Assembly: GCF_014649815.1 (NCBI RefSeq)
Contig: NZ_BMTT01000002.1
Coordinates: forward strand, 62,001-126,000
Direction: 5' to 3'
DNA length: 64,000 nucleotides
Origin: Streptomyces mutabilis
Lineage (GTDB): Bacteria; Actinomycetota; Actinomycetes; Streptomycetales; Streptomycetaceae
Positions 9,062-18,243 of this stretch are shown one piece after another (the stretch's first letter is position 1; every line of letters begins with the position of its first letter). Below the pieces are notes generated by a model. That model saw only the letters and a program-made list of their open reading frames with translations. It was not told the origin of the DNA and did not search any database. The translations under genes were made by a program, and so were the position numbers.

Positions 9062-10465
9062 ATGACCGACGAGCAGGACAGGACCGAGTACCGCACCGAG
9101 CACGACTCCATGGGCGAGGTGCGGGTGCCCGCCCACGCGAAGTGGCGGGCGCAGACGCAGCGCGCGGTGGAGAACTTCCCGGTCTCCGGGCAGCGCATCG
9201 AGCGCGCGCACATCGAGGCGCTCGCCCGGATCAAGGGCGCGGCGGCCAAGGTCAACGCCGAGCTGGGGGTCCTGGACAAGGACGTCGCCGCCGCGATCCA
9301 GGAGGCGGCGGACGAGGTCGCCGAGGGGAAGTGGGACGCGCACTTCCCCGTGGACGTGTTCCAGACGGGGTCGGGGACCTCGTCCAACATGAACACGAAC
9401 GAGGTCGTCGCCACCCTCGCCACCGAACGGCTCGGCAGGGACGTACACCCGAACGACCACGTCAACGCCTCCCAGTCGTCCAACGACGTCTTCCCGTCCT
9501 CCATCCACATCGCCGCCACCGCCGCCGTCACCCGTGACCTGATCCCGGCCCTCGACCACCTCGCCGGCGCGCTGGAGCGCAAGGCGGAGGAGTTCGCCGA
9601 CGTGGTGAAGTCCGGGCGCACGCACCTCATGGACGCCACGCCGGTCACCCTGGGCCAGGAGTTCGGCGGGTACGCGGCCCAGGTGAGGTACGGCATCGAG
9701 CGGCTCCAGGCGTCCCTCCCGCGCCTCGCCGAGCTGCCGCTGGGCCGCACCGCCGTCGGCACGGGCATCAACACCCCGCCCGGCTTCTCGGCCGCCGTCA
9801 TCGCGGAGGTGGCCCGCGCCACGGGGCTGCCGCTGACCGAGGCGCGGAACCACTTCGAGGCGCAGGGCGCCCGGGACGGCATCGTCGAGACCAGCGGACA
9901 GCTGCGGACCATCGGCGTCGGACTGACGAAGATCGCCAACGATCTGCGGTGGATGGCGTCCGGGCCGCGGACCGGGCTCGCGGAGATCTCCCTCCCCGAC
10001 CTCCAGCCGGGGTCCTCCATCATGCCGGGCAAGGTCAACCCGGTGATTCCCGAGGCCGTGCTCATGGTCGCCGCCCAGGTCACCGGCAACGACGCGACGG
10101 TCGCCACCGCGGGCGCGGCCGGCAACTTCGAGCTGAACGTCATGCTGCCGGTCATCGCCAGGAACGTACTGGAGTCGGTGCGCCTGCTGGCCAACGTCTC
10201 CCGGCTGCTCGCTGACCGCACGGTCGACGGCATCGTCGCGCACCGGGACCGGGCCCGGGAGTACGCCGAGTCGTCCCCGTCCGTCGTCACGCCGCTCAAC
10301 AAGTACATCGGGTACGAGGAGGCCGCCAAGGTCGCCAAGAAGGCGCTGGCGGAGCGGAAGACGATCCGTCAGGTCGTGCTGGAGAACGGGTACGTCGAGC
10401 GCGGCGACCTCACGAACGAGCAGCTCGACGAGGCGCTGGACGTGCTGCGGATGACCCACCCGTGA
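9062..10465 (+). CDS. fumC: Fumarate hydratase, class II
   Basis: A 467-residue homotetrameric fumarase without an Fe-S cluster, performing the same TCA reaction as its upstream neighbour. Family marks are [14 protein letters not shown], the [17 protein letters not shown] region, [19 protein letters not shown], and the superfamily signature [12 protein letters not shown] near residue 318. A strong GGAGGTG ribosome site lies 8 bases before the ATG. The 77-base spacing from the class I gene allows either readthrough or its own promoter. Two adjacent isozymes that differ in oxygen and NO sensitivity make biological sense next to a WhiB-like regulator. Confidence 0.96.
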   Translation: MTDEQDRTEYRTEHDSMGEVRVPAHAKWRAQTQRAVENFPVSGQRIERAHIEALARIKGAAAKVNAELGVLDKDVAAAIQEAADEVAEGKWDAHFPVDVFQTGSGTSSNMNTNEVVATLATERLGRDVHPNDHVNASQSSNDVFPSSIHIAATAAVTRDLIPALDHLAGALERKAEEFADVVKSGRTHLMDATPVTLGQEFGGYAAQVRYGIERLQASLPRLAELPLGRTAVGTGINTPPGFSAAVIAEVARATGLPLTEARNHFEAQGARDGIVETSGQLRTIGVGLTKIANDLRWMASGPRTGLAEISLPDLQPGSSIMPGKVNPVIPEAVLMVAAQVTGNDATVATAGAAGNFELNVMLPVIARNVLESVRLLANVSRLLADRTVDGIVAHRDRAREYAESSPSVVTPLNKYIGYEEAAKVAKKALAERKTIRQVVLENGYVERGDLTNEQLDEALDVLRMTHP

Positions 10466-10540
10466 CCGGACGGGCCCCGACGGCCGTCACACGCGCGGGC
10501 GCTCCTCACGATCACCGGCGCGTCGGGTGCCGAGGGCACC

Positions 10541-10546
10541 TAATAT
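10541..10546 (+). promoter_or_regulatory. -10 box suggesting a leaderless transcript
   Basis: TAATAT lies six bases before the ATG at 10553. Transcription from such a box would begin at or within a base of the start codon, giving a leaderless message, which is common in Streptomyces. No clear -35 box is seen. Confidence 0.45.
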
Positions 10547-10552
10547 CTGCCC

Positions 10553-11257
10553 ATGGCAGACGGTGAGACGGTGAGCGCGGCGGCGGAGGCGGGCGGGACG
10601 GCGGGCCCACCGGAGTTCTGGACGCCCGGGAGCCACATCCTTTGGCGGTACCGGGAGAACGGCGGCCCGCACGTGCACATCGCACGCCCCGTCACCGTCG
10701 TACGGGACGACGCGGAGCTGCTCGCCGTATGGCTGGCGCCCGGCACCGAGTGCGTGAAGCCGGTGCTCGCCGACGGCACGTCCGTGCACCTGGAACCGCT
10801 GGTGTCGCGCTACACCAAGCCGCGCACGGTGCAGCGCGACCGGTGGTTCGGCACGGGCGTGCTGAAGCTGGCGCGGCCCGGCGCGCCCTGGTCGGTGTGG
10901 CTGTTCTGGGACCCGGGCTGGCGGTTCAAGAACTGGTACGTGAACCTGGAGGAGCCGCTCGCCCGCTGGGAGGGCGGTGTCGACTCCGAGGACCACTTCC
11001 TGGACATCTCCGTGCACCCGGACCGCAGCTGGCACTGGCGGGACGAGGACGAGTTCGCGCAGGCCCAGCGGGACCGGCTGATGGACGCTCCGCTGGCCGA
11101 GCGGGTACGGCAGGCGGGGCGGGCGGCGGTGGCGGAGATCCGTGCCTGGGGCTCCCCGTACGCGGACGGCTGGGAGCACTGGCGTCCCGATCCGTCCTGG
11201 GAGGTACCGTCGCTCCCCGGGGACTGGGACCGGACGCCCGCGCGCGTGTCCTCATGA
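10553..11257 (+). CDS. DUF402 family protein
   Basis: A 234-residue cytoplasmic protein with the DUF402 domain. Recognisable stretches are ILWRYRENGGPHVHIARPVTVV, the Trp-rich WLFWDPGWRFKNWYVNLEEPLARW, and VDSEDHFLDISVHPDRSWHWRDEDEF, which keeps the conserved Asp/Glu and Trp-Tyr-Val-Asn core. Some members of the fold (FomD-like) hydrolyse nucleotide-linked phosphonates, but genus-wide copies such as this have no proven substrate. There is no signal or membrane segment. It lies alone between fumC and the phosphatase gene. Confidence 0.88.
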   Translation: MADGETVSAAAEAGGTAGPPEFWTPGSHILWRYRENGGPHVHIARPVTVVRDDAELLAVWLAPGTECVKPVLADGTSVHLEPLVSRYTKPRTVQRDRWFGTGVLKLARPGAPWSVWLFWDPGWRFKNWYVNLEEPLARWEGGVDSEDHFLDISVHPDRSWHWRDEDEFAQAQRDRLMDAPLAERVRQAGRAAVAEIRAWGSPYADGWEHWRPDPSWEVPSLPGDWDRTPARVSS

Positions 11258-11453
11258 GACCCTTGATGCGCCCCCGGGCAAGAAACGTAGGATCGTCCTC
11301 CGCAACCAGCAGGGCAGCAACCGGCGGAGCGTGCATCATGCTTGACCGATCGTCACCGAGGGGCGGCAGGACGTGAGCGAGAGGTACGCAGGCGACACGG
11401 GCGCGGGCCGCGGACGGTCCGCCGGTGACACAGGAACAGCCTCTGACCACGCG

Positions 11454-11496
11454 GGAATCCCGTTCCCGGGGCACGTATTCCGGGTATCGGGATTCC
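11454..11496 (+). promoter_or_regulatory. Inverted repeat enclosing a SigB-like GGGTAT box
   Basis: GGAATCCCG at 11454-11462 and CGGGATTCC at 11488-11496 are perfect inverted 9-base arms. Between them lies GGGTAT (11482-11487), with GTTC 16 bases upstream. The Streptomyces stress-sigma consensus is GNNT-N14-16-GGGTAY, so this fits except for the last base of the -35. The 279-base gap here holds only weak small frames and this structure. It would drive the phosphatase gene. Confidence 0.35.
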
Positions 11497-11536
11497 TGCG
11501 GGACGAACTGCACGCGCCGCGCGCAGTCCCGGACGG

Positions 11537-13627
11537 ATGGATTCGACACGCGTGACGGAGCACCCGACCTCCTTCGACCGCCCGACGGCGGGCGGTGACC
11601 CCGCGGATCCCCGCGGGGCGCTCCTGCGTACCCCCGTGCCGCCGCGCGCCTCCGGGTCCGCGTTACCGGCACAGGGGCGCGCGGGACAGACGCCGCCCAC
11701 CTCAGGCGCGGGCGCCTTCGAGCACTCCCAGCCCGGCACCGAACCGGCCACCGGGGCCGACACCCACCGCCCGCGGCCCGCGCCGGACGGCGTCCCGTTG
11801 CAGCCCGGCGGTGCGCAGACCGGTGCGGGAGCCGGGGCCGGGACCGACCCGGGTCCGGGGACACCGGCGCGGGCGGAGCGCCGTACCGGGCAGCTCACCA
11901 CGCCCGGCCGGCCCACGCCCATGCGCCGGGACGGGGACCGGCTCCGCTTCGTGGGAGCGGCGACCCGGCGGATCGCCCGGGGCATGGACCTCGACGAGAT
12001 CGTGATGGGACTGTGCCGGGCCACCGTGCCGACCTTCGCGGACGCCATCCTCGTCTACCTGCGCGAGCCGCTGCCGGTCGGCGACGAACGGCCCACCGGG
12101 CCGCTGGTGCTGCGGCTGCGGCGCACCGACCGGATCCCGGCCGAACGGGACACCGAGAACGGGTTCACCCCGGCGGTCCCGCCCGAACCCTCGGAGCTGG
12201 AGACGGTCGGCTCCGAACTGTGCGAGGTGCGGCCGGGCAGCGCCCTCGCCGAGGTGCTGCGCGGGGTGCGCCCCGTCTTCACCGACGCCCCCTCGGCCCG
12301 CGCCGCCCTGCCCGAGCTGCTCGGGGACGGGGGTGACTTCGCCGTGCCCGACGGCCGGCGGGCCATCCTCGCGCCGCTGCGCGGCCGGCGCCGGGTGATC
12401 GGCGCCGCCCTCTTCCTGCGCGGCCCCGAGCGCATCGCCTTCGAGGCCGACGACCTGCTGGTCGCCGCCCAGCTGGCCACGCACAGCGCGCTCGGCATCG
12501 ACAAGGCGGTGCTGTACGGCCGTGAGGCGTACATCGCCGACGAGCTGCAGCGCACCATGCTCCCCGAGAACCTGCCGCGCTGCACCGGCGTGCGGCTGGC
12601 CTCCCGCTACCTCCCGGCCGCCGAGACCGCTCGGGTGGGCGGGGACTGGTACGACGCCATCCCGCTGCCCGGCAGCCGCGTCGCGCTGGTCGTCGGCGAC
12701 GTGATGGGCCACTCCATGACGTCGGCGGCCATCATGGGCCAGCTGCGGACCACCGCGCAGACCCTGGCCGGGCTCGACCTGCCGCCGCAGGAGGTGCTGC
12801 ACCACCTCGACGAGCAGGCCCAGCGCCTGGGCACCGACCGCATGGCGACCTGCCTGTACGCCGTCTACGACCCGGTCTCGCACCGCATCACCGTCGCCAA
12901 CGCCGGCCACCCGCCGCCCGTACTGCTCCACCTGGGCGGTCACGCCGAGGTGCTGCGGGTGCCGGCCGGCGCCCCGATCGGCGTGGGCGGCGTCGACTTC
13001 GAGGCCGTGGAGCTGGACGCCCCCGCGGGCGCCACCCTGCTGCTCTACACCGACGGGCTGGTCGAGTCCCGGCTGCGCGACGTGTGGACCGGCATAGAGC
13101 AGCTGCGGGAGCGCCTCGCCGTCACCGCGCAGCTCACCGGTCCCGACCATCCGCCGCCCCTGGAAGCCCTGTGCGACGAGGTGCTGGACATGCTCGGGCC
13201 GGGTGACCGGGACGACGACATCGCGCTGCTCGCCGCTCGCTTCGACGGCATCGCGCCCAGCGACGTGGCGTACTGGTTCCTGGAGCCCGACGACACCGCT
13301 CCGGGACGGGCCCGGCGGCTGGCCCGGCGCTCCCTGGCCCGCTGGGGCATGGAGGACCTGACGGACTCCGTGGAGCTACTGGTCAGCGAGGTCGTGACCA
13401 ACGCCGTGCGGTACGCCACCAAGCCGGTCACCCTGCGGCTGCTGCGCACGGACGTGCTGCGCTGCGAGGTCGGCGACGACGTGCCGCAGCTGCCGCGGCT
13501 GCGGCAGGCGCGGGCCACGGACGAGGGCGGGCGCGGACTCTACCTGGTGAACCGGCTGGCCCGGCGGTGGGGAGCGACCCGGCTGAGCACCGGGAAGGTG
13601 GTCTGGTTCGAGCTGAACCGGGGCTGA
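11537..13627 (+). CDS. GAF-PP2C (SpoIIE-type) serine phosphatase with anti-sigma-like ATPase domain
   Basis: A 696-residue regulator. The first 130 residues are Pro/Ala-rich and probably disordered. A GAF-like sensor follows (about 135-320, GRRAILAPLRGRRRVIGAALFLRG), then a SpoIIE/PP2C phosphatase (about 335-560) with ADELQRTMLPENLP, RVGGDWYDAIPL, VGDVMGHSM, NAGHPPPVLL and GDRDDDIALLAAR. At the C-terminus is a HATPase_c domain (ELLVSEVVTNAVRYA; GRGLYLVNRLARRWG) of the RsbW type. Such proteins dephosphorylate anti-anti-sigma factors and may also bind them. The ATG at 11537 has a weak ribosome site; the GTG at 11552 is an alternative. No partner gene lies beside it. Confidence 0.9.
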   Translation: MDSTRVTEHPTSFDRPTAGGDPADPRGALLRTPVPPRASGSALPAQGRAGQTPPTSGAGAFEHSQPGTEPATGADTHRPRPAPDGVPLQPGGAQTGAGAGAGTDPGPGTPARAERRTGQLTTPGRPTPMRRDGDRLRFVGAATRRIARGMDLDEIVMGLCRATVPTFADAILVYLREPLPVGDERPTGPLVLRLRRTDRIPAERDTENGFTPAVPPEPSELETVGSELCEVRPGSALAEVLRGVRPVFTDAPSARAALPELLGDGGDFAVPDGRRAILAPLRGRRRVIGAALFLRGPERIAFEADDLLVAAQLATHSALGIDKAVLYGREAYIADELQRTMLPENLPRCTGVRLASRYLPAAETARVGGDWYDAIPLPGSRVALVVGDVMGHSMTSAAIMGQLRTTAQTLAGLDLPPQEVLHHLDEQAQRLGTDRMATCLYAVYDPVSHRITVANAGHPPPVLLHLGGHAEVLRVPAGAPIGVGGVDFEAVELDAPAGATLLLYTDGLVESRLRDVWTGIEQLRERLAVTAQLTGPDHPPPLEALCDEVLDMLGPGDRDDDIALLAARFDGIAPSDVAYWFLEPDDTAPGRARRLARRSLARWGMEDLTDSVELLVSEVVTNAVRYATKPVTLRLLRTDVLRCEVGDDVPQLPRLRQARATDEGGRGLYLVNRLARRWGATRLSTGKVVWFELNRG

Positions 13628-13642
13628 GCCGCCTCTGTACGT

Positions 13643-13676
13643 GCAAGGGCGCCCGGTGTTCGCCGGGCGCCCTTGC
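13643..13676. terminator. Bidirectional hairpin terminator
   Basis: Perfect 14-base stem (GCAAGGGCGCCCGG with its complement) around TGTTCG, between the convergent phosphatase and penicillin-binding protein genes. Confidence 0.9.
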
Positions 13677-13690
13677 CGTGCCTGCGCCGG

Positions 13691-16024
13691 TTACTCCTCC
13701 CGGTCCCCGCCCGGGAAGAGCGGATTCTCCGGTGCCGTGGACTGTCCGTCCGTCGGCGGTTCGGTGGACGGGCTGTTCGACGGGGACTGGCTCGGCGCCT
13801 CGGTCTCCGGCGCCTCGGTCTCCGGCGCCTCGGACGTCGGCTCCTGGGACGTCGGCGCCTCGGTCTCCGGCGGCTCGGTCGTCTCGTCCTGGGTCGGCGT
13901 CTGGGTCGGCGACTGGCCCTGCGTCGGCGTGGTGCTCGGCTTCACCGCGTTGCCCTGCTTGGTCTCCAGGTCGAACTCGGTGACCTCGCCCATCACGCCG
14001 AAGGTGTACGCGGCCCAGATCTCCGCCGGGAAGCCACCACCGTTGACGCGGTAGTCGACGCCGCCCGCCTTGTACATGGGGACCTGCGGGTGAGGCGCCT
14101 TGTCGTCCTCGCCGAACAGGCCGACGGAAGTGACCAGTTCGGGCGTGTATCCGGAGAACCAGGCCGACTTGTTGTTGTCGGACGTACCCGTCTTACCGGC
14201 GACCGTCTGGCCGTCGCGCATCGGGTTGTCCCGCACCGATGCCTTGGCCGTACCGTCGTCGACCACGCCGGTGAGCACGGAGGTCACCGTGTCGGCGGCC
14301 TCGCGGCTGATGACCTGCTCGCCGATCGGCTCGGGGAACTCCACCGTGCGGTCCTTGTGCTCGACCGACTTCACGACGGCCGGGGTGACCTTCTTGCCGT
14401 GGTTGTCGAGGGTGGCGTAGACGCCGGCCATCTCCAGCGGGCTCGCGCCCATACTGCCCAGGGTCTGGGCGGGCACGGCCTGCACGCCCTCGGTGTCCAT
14501 GCCGAGGTCGCCGGCGACCTTCATGACCTGGTCCATGCCGACGTCGATGCCCATCTGCGCGAAGACGGAGTTGACGGACTTGTTCATCGCCTCCTGGACG
14601 GTGATGTCGTCGTAGTCGACGTCGTCCTCGTTGGGCGGTGCGAAGCCGACCTCGCGGCCCTGGTCCACGACCGGACGCTTGCTGGTGCCGTCGTAGACCG
14701 TGTTGGCCGTGATGGGCACGCCGTCCTGGGTCTCGGCGTCCTGGTCGACGGCCGCGGCGAGGATCAGGGGCTTGAAGGTCGAGGCGGGCTGGTAGTCATC
14801 ACGGGTGGCGTTGTTGGTGAAGTGCTTCACGTAGTCCACGCCGCCGTACATCGCCACGACGCCGCCCGTCTTCGGGTCGACGGAGACGGCGCCGGCCTGG
14901 ACGTCGGCGTCGACCTCGCGCTTCTCGGGGTCGAGCTTGCTGGTGAGCTTGGCCTTGACGGCCTTCTCCAGCTCCGCCTGCTTCCTCTTGTCGATGTTGA
15001 GGGTGACGGTGTAGCCGCCGAGGTCCACGAGGGCCTTGGCCTGCTCCATGTCCTCCGCGGCGCCCTGGGCGACGAGCTGCTTCTTGAGCGCGAAGTTGGC
15101 CGCGTCCACCAGGTACCCGGTCTGGCCCTCCATGCCGGCGGCGGTCTTGGGTTCCTTCGGCTCGGGGAACTTCATGCTCTGGCGGTCGGACCGGCTCAGC
15201 CAGTCCTCCTCGACCATGTTGTCCAGGACGTAGTTCCAGCGCTCCTGGACGAGCTTCTTGCCGGTGTCGCTGGCGATCGCCCAGTCGTACTGGTTCGGCG
15301 CCTGGAGCAGCGCGGCGAGGTACGCGCCCTGTTCGACGGTCAGGTCCTCGGCGTCGACGCGGTAGTAGGCCTGGGCGGCGGCCTGGATGCCGTAGGCGCC
15401 GCGGCCGTAGTAGCTGGTGTTGATGTAGCCGGCGAGGATGTAGTCCTTGGACTTCTCCCGGTCCAGCTTCAGGGAGATGACCAGTTCCTTCAGCTTGCGC
15501 GTGACCGTCTGTTCCTGGGACAGGTAGTAGTTCTTGACGTACTGCTGGGTGATCGTCGAACCGCCCTGCGCACCCTTGCCCGAGAGGGTGTTCAGCACGC
15601 CGCGCGCGGTGCCCTTGAGGTCGACGCCGGAGTCCTTGTAGAAGGTCTTGTTCTCTGCGGCGACGAAGGTGCGCTGGACCTCCTCGGGCACCTTGGCCAG
15701 GTCGACGATCTCGCGGTTGCGCTCGCCCGTGCGGGCCATGATGCTGCCGTCGCTGTACTCGTAGACGTTGCTCTGCAGCTCCGCCTCGGGGTTCCCCTCG
15801 GGGATGTCGATGACCAGGTACAGCACGACGAAGGAGCCCATGCCGAGCAGGCAGAGGCCGAAGAACGCGCCCAGGATCTTCTTCCAGGTGAACAGCCGGC
15901 GTATGCCGCTCTTCCCGCCGGCCCCCGACGAACGGCGTTTCGGCGCCGCGCGGCGACCACCGCGCTGTCGCGCTCTTCTCTCTTCCGCTCGTCCCATGGG
16001 TCCGATCCGCTCCGCTTCGTTCAT
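13691..16024 (-). CDS. Class A penicillin-binding protein (transglycosylase/transpeptidase)
   Basis: A 777-residue bifunctional peptidoglycan synthase. After a basic N-terminus there is one membrane helix (ILGAFFGLCLLGMGSFVVLYLVI), then a GT51 glycosyltransferase (AENKTFYKDSGVDLKG, GGSTITQQYVKNYYL). The transpeptidase domain has STFK, SVN and KTGTS motifs. The outer C-terminus is a long Thr/Pro/Glu tail, encoded partly by 18-base tandem repeats giving ETEAP units, likely a wall-spanning or disordered segment. The start is uncertain: ATG at 16024 (MNEAERIGPMGRAEE) or GTG at 16045. Beta-lactams should acylate the STFK serine. Confidence 0.93.
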   Translation of the reverse strand: MNEAERIGPMGRAEERRARQRGGRRAAPKRRSSGAGGKSGIRRLFTWKKILGAFFGLCLLGMGSFVVLYLVIDIPEGNPEAELQSNVYEYSDGSIMARTGERNREIVDLAKVPEEVQRTFVAAENKTFYKDSGVDLKGTARGVLNTLSGKGAQGGSTITQQYVKNYYLSQEQTVTRKLKELVISLKLDREKSKDYILAGYINTSYYGRGAYGIQAAAQAYYRVDAEDLTVEQGAYLAALLQAPNQYDWAIASDTGKKLVQERWNYVLDNMVEEDWLSRSDRQSMKFPEPKEPKTAAGMEGQTGYLVDAANFALKKQLVAQGAAEDMEQAKALVDLGGYTVTLNIDKRKQAELEKAVKAKLTSKLDPEKREVDADVQAGAVSVDPKTGGVVAMYGGVDYVKHFTNNATRDDYQPASTFKPLILAAAVDQDAETQDGVPITANTVYDGTSKRPVVDQGREVGFAPPNEDDVDYDDITVQEAMNKSVNSVFAQMGIDVGMDQVMKVAGDLGMDTEGVQAVPAQTLGSMGASPLEMAGVYATLDNHGKKVTPAVVKSVEHKDRTVEFPEPIGEQVISREAADTVTSVLTGVVDDGTAKASVRDNPMRDGQTVAGKTGTSDNNKSAWFSGYTPELVTSVGLFGEDDKAPHPQVPMYKAGGVDYRVNGGGFPAEIWAAYTFGVMGEVTEFDLETKQGNAVKPSTTPTQGQSPTQTPTQDETTEPPETEAPTSQEPTSEAPETEAPETEAPSQSPSNSPSTEPPTDGQSTAPENPLFPGGDREE

Positions 16025-16201
16025 CTGTGGGCACGTCCTGCTCACATGTCACACAGGTTCGTCGCTCAGGTCAGCTCAGAAAGCTAACACCGGGAGATAT
16101 GACAAACGCCTGCCGATCCGGCCTTGTGCGGACGTGAGAATCAGCACCCGTTCCCCTGGAACCGACGTACGAGAGGGGTCGAGGGTTGCCGTTCGAGAGT
16201 A

Positions 16202-16215
16202 AAGTGATATCACTT
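16202..16215. promoter_or_regulatory. Perfect 14-base palindrome before the SPFH operon
   Basis: AAGTGATATCACTT is an exact palindrome in an AT-rich pocket of otherwise GC-rich DNA, 65-78 bases upstream of the SPFH start. The operon's second gene encodes a ribbon-helix-helix-like protein, a fold that binds such sites, so autoregulation is a reasonable guess. It could equally belong to the divergent penicillin-binding protein gene. Confidence 0.5.
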
Positions 16216-16279
16216 AGATAGGTTCGAGATAGACGCACGGGCGTGCTCCGGCACGTCCGCCGAGAACGGGGGATCCATC

Positions 16280-17227
16280 GTGTCCGCACCCAACGCGCAC
16301 GACACTTCGCAGATCAGAGCGGATGTACCGGAGATGCCGACGCCACGCGTACGCGAGACGCAGGCGAACAGCATCGGTGGCGGCATGGCCCTGCTGCTGG
16401 GGCTGCTGGGACTGGTGGCCGGCGCCGGCCTGATCGCCGCGGCCACCGCGGTCTCGTCGACCGGGGGCAAGGCGGCGCTGATCGTCGCGGGCATCGTGAC
16501 GGCCCTGGCCGCCTTCCTCGCGATGTGCGGGCTGAACATGGTGGCGCCGGGCGAGGCCCGGGTGGTGCAGCTCTTCGGGCGGTACCGGGGGACGATCCGC
16601 CAGGACGGGCTGCGCTGGGTCAACCCGCTGACCTCCCGCACCAAGATCTCGACGCGGGTGCGGAACCACGAGACTGCGGTACTGAAGGTGAACGACGCCT
16701 ACGGCAACCCGATCGAGCTCGCGGCGGTCGTGGTGTGGCGGGTGGAGGACACCGCACAGGCCACCTTCGAGGTGGACGACTACGTCGAGTTCGTCTCCAC
16801 GCAGACCGAGGCGGCCGTGCGGCACATCGCCATCGAGTACCCGTACGACGCCCACGACGAGGGCGGCCTCTCCCTGCGCGGCAACGCCGAGGAGATCACC
16901 GAGAAGCTCGCCGTCGAACTGCACGCGCGCGTGGAGGCGGCCGGCGTGCAGATCGTCGAGTCCCGCTTCACCCACCTCGCGTACGCGCCGGAGATCGCCT
17001 CGGCGATGCTCCAGCGGCAGCAGGCCGGCGCGGTGGTCGCGGCCCGGCGTCAGATCGTGGACGGCGCGGTCGGCATGGTCGAGGCGGCGCTCGCCCGGAT
17101 CAGCGAGCAGGGCATCGTCGAGCTGGACGACGAGCGCAAGGCGGCGATGGTGTCCAACCTGATGGTCGTGCTCTGCGGGGACCGCGCCGCCCAGCCGGTC
17201 CTGAACACCGGGACGCTCTACCAGTGA
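16280..17227 (+). CDS. SPFH/Band 7 domain membrane protein
   Basis: A 315-residue protein with two N-terminal membrane helices (about 35-55 and 65-85) followed by an SPFH domain. The line [31 protein letters not shown] and the MNYP-like start of the domain are typical of stomatin-type proteins. A C-terminal helical part contains [47 protein letters not shown]. Such proteins oligomerise in membrane microdomains; the role in Streptomyces is not established. GTG start. The next gene overlaps by four bases (GTGA), so the two are translationally coupled. Confidence 0.9.
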   Translation: MSAPNAHDTSQIRADVPEMPTPRVRETQANSIGGGMALLLGLLGLVAGAGLIAAATAVSSTGGKAALIVAGIVTALAAFLAMCGLNMVAPGEARVVQLFGRYRGTIRQDGLRWVNPLTSRTKISTRVRNHETAVLKVNDAYGNPIELAAVVVWRVEDTAQATFEVDDYVEFVSTQTEAAVRHIAIEYPYDAHDEGGLSLRGNAEEITEKLAVELHARVEAAGVQIVESRFTHLAYAPEIASAMLQRQQAGAVVAARRQIVDGAVGMVEAALARISEQGIVELDDERKAAMVSNLMVVLCGDRAAQPVLNTGTLYQ

Positions 17228-17532
17228 CGGGCCGGTCCGAGGGTTCGCCCCCCGGGGGCCTCCCGCCCGAGGGGCCCGGCTCCGCGGGTCAGGCCCCGAA
17301 GCGTCGGCCGCAGCAGCAGCGCAAGCAGGTGCTGCTGCGGCTGGACCCCCAGGTGTACGAGGCGCTGGCGCGGTGGGCGGGCGACGAGCTGCGCTCGGCC
17401 AACGCCCAGATCGAGTTCCTGCTCCGCCGGGCCCTGGCGGAGTCGGGCCGGCTGCCCGGCGGCGCCGGGCCGCTGCCGCGCCGGGGGCGGCCGCCGCGGC
17501 GTCCCGGGCCCGGGTCCACACCACCGGCGTAG
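17224..17532 (+). CDS. Ribbon-helix-helix-like small protein
   Basis: 102 residues from a GTG that overlaps the SPFH stop codon (GTGA). The middle, KQVLLRLDPQVYEALARWAGDE followed by LRSANAQIEFLLRRALAE, has the beta strand-helix-helix layout of Arc/MetJ-type RHH proteins. Both ends are disordered and rich in Pro, Gly and Arg. RHH proteins bind DNA as dimers through the strand; here that strand is VLLRLD. Coupling to the SPFH gene suggests an autoregulator, but in some Streptomyces pairs the RHH protein may have another purpose. Function is inferred, not known. Confidence 0.75.
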   Translation: MTGRSEGSPPGGLPPEGPGSAGQAPKRRPQQQRKQVLLRLDPQVYEALARWAGDELRSANAQIEFLLRRALAESGRLPGGAGPLPRRGRPPRRPGPGSTPPA

Positions 17533-17678
17533 AGACAGACGGCACAGCAGGCGCCACCCCACGCCGCGCAGCCGCGTCACCGCATCCTGCGGAGGCGCGG
17601 CTTCCGTCGTAGCGGAACCGTGACAATCGCCTCCGACCTGGGGGTCCGTACCGCGTGGACACGCCCTCCGCACCGTGC

Positions 17679-17697
17679 GTATACATGGCGCGTATAC
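17679..17697 (+). promoter_or_regulatory. Probable PadR operator overlapping the promoter
   Basis: Two GTATAC hexamers (17679-17684 and 17692-17697), 13 bases apart, form an inverted arrangement ATAC-N7-GTAT just 22-40 bases before the padR-like start. PadR-type repressors typically bind short AT-containing palindromes in their own promoters, so autorepression of the efflux operon is likely. Confidence 0.5.
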
Positions 17698-17718
17698 ACC
17701 GTGTGTAGAGTGCTCGGC

Positions 17719-18243
17719 ATGCCCATCGGTCACACCCTCCTGGGACTCCTGGAGTCCGGGCCGCGCCACGGTTACGACCTCAAGCGCGCCTTCGACGAGA
17801 AGTTCGGTCACGACCGGCCGCTGCACTACGGCCAGGTCTACTCGACGATGTCCCGCCTGCTGAAGAACGGCCTCGTCGTCGTCGACGGCATCGAGACCGG
17901 CGGCGGTCCCGAGCGGAAGCGGTACGCGATCACCGACGCGGGGATCACCGACGTACAGCGGTGGCTCGCCACGCCGGAGAAGCCCGAGCCGTATCTCCAG
18001 TCGACGCTGTACACGAAGGTCGTCCTCGCGCTGCTCACCCACCGCGACGCCGCCGACATCCTCGACACCCAGCGCTCGGAGCACCTGCGCGGCATGCGCA
18101 TCCTGACCGACCGCAAGCGCAAGGGCGACCTCGCGGATCAGCTCATCTGCGACCACGCCCTGTTCCATCTGGAGGCCGACCTGCGGTGGCTGGAACTCAC
18201 CGCGGCGCGCCTCGACAAGCTCCGTGAGGCGGTGGCCCGATGA
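17719..18243 (+). CDS. PadR-family transcriptional regulator
   Basis: 174 residues. The N-terminal winged helix is classic PadR: GHTLLGLLESGPRHGYDLKRAFDEKFG, then LHYGQVYSTMSRLLKNGLV and RKRYAITDAG. The C-terminal part is helical and serves for dimer formation (Vir_act_alpha_C). I chose the ATG giving MPIGHTLLG; the long frame upstream has no family similarity. The stop overlaps the ATPase start (ATGA), so regulator, ATPase and permease are one operon. PadR proteins usually repress until a ligand, often a drug or phenolic compound, binds. Confidence 0.92.
   Translation: MPIGHTLLGLLESGPRHGYDLKRAFDEKFGHDRPLHYGQVYSTMSRLLKNGLVVVDGIETGGGPERKRYAITDAGITDVQRWLATPEKPEPYLQSTLYTKVVLALLTHRDAADILDTQRSEHLRGMRILTDRKRKGDLADQLICDHALFHLEADLRWLELTAARLDKLREAVAR

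Noticed and set aside
11373-11555. 60-residue frame before the phosphatase gene
   Set aside because: It overlaps the promoter-like inverted repeat and the phosphatase start, has only a weak ribosome site and no recognisable sequence.
13790-13880. Repeat array in the tail of the penicillin-binding protein gene as a CRISPR-like structure
   Set aside because: The 18-base units are in frame, encode ETEAP-type residues, and have no spacers.
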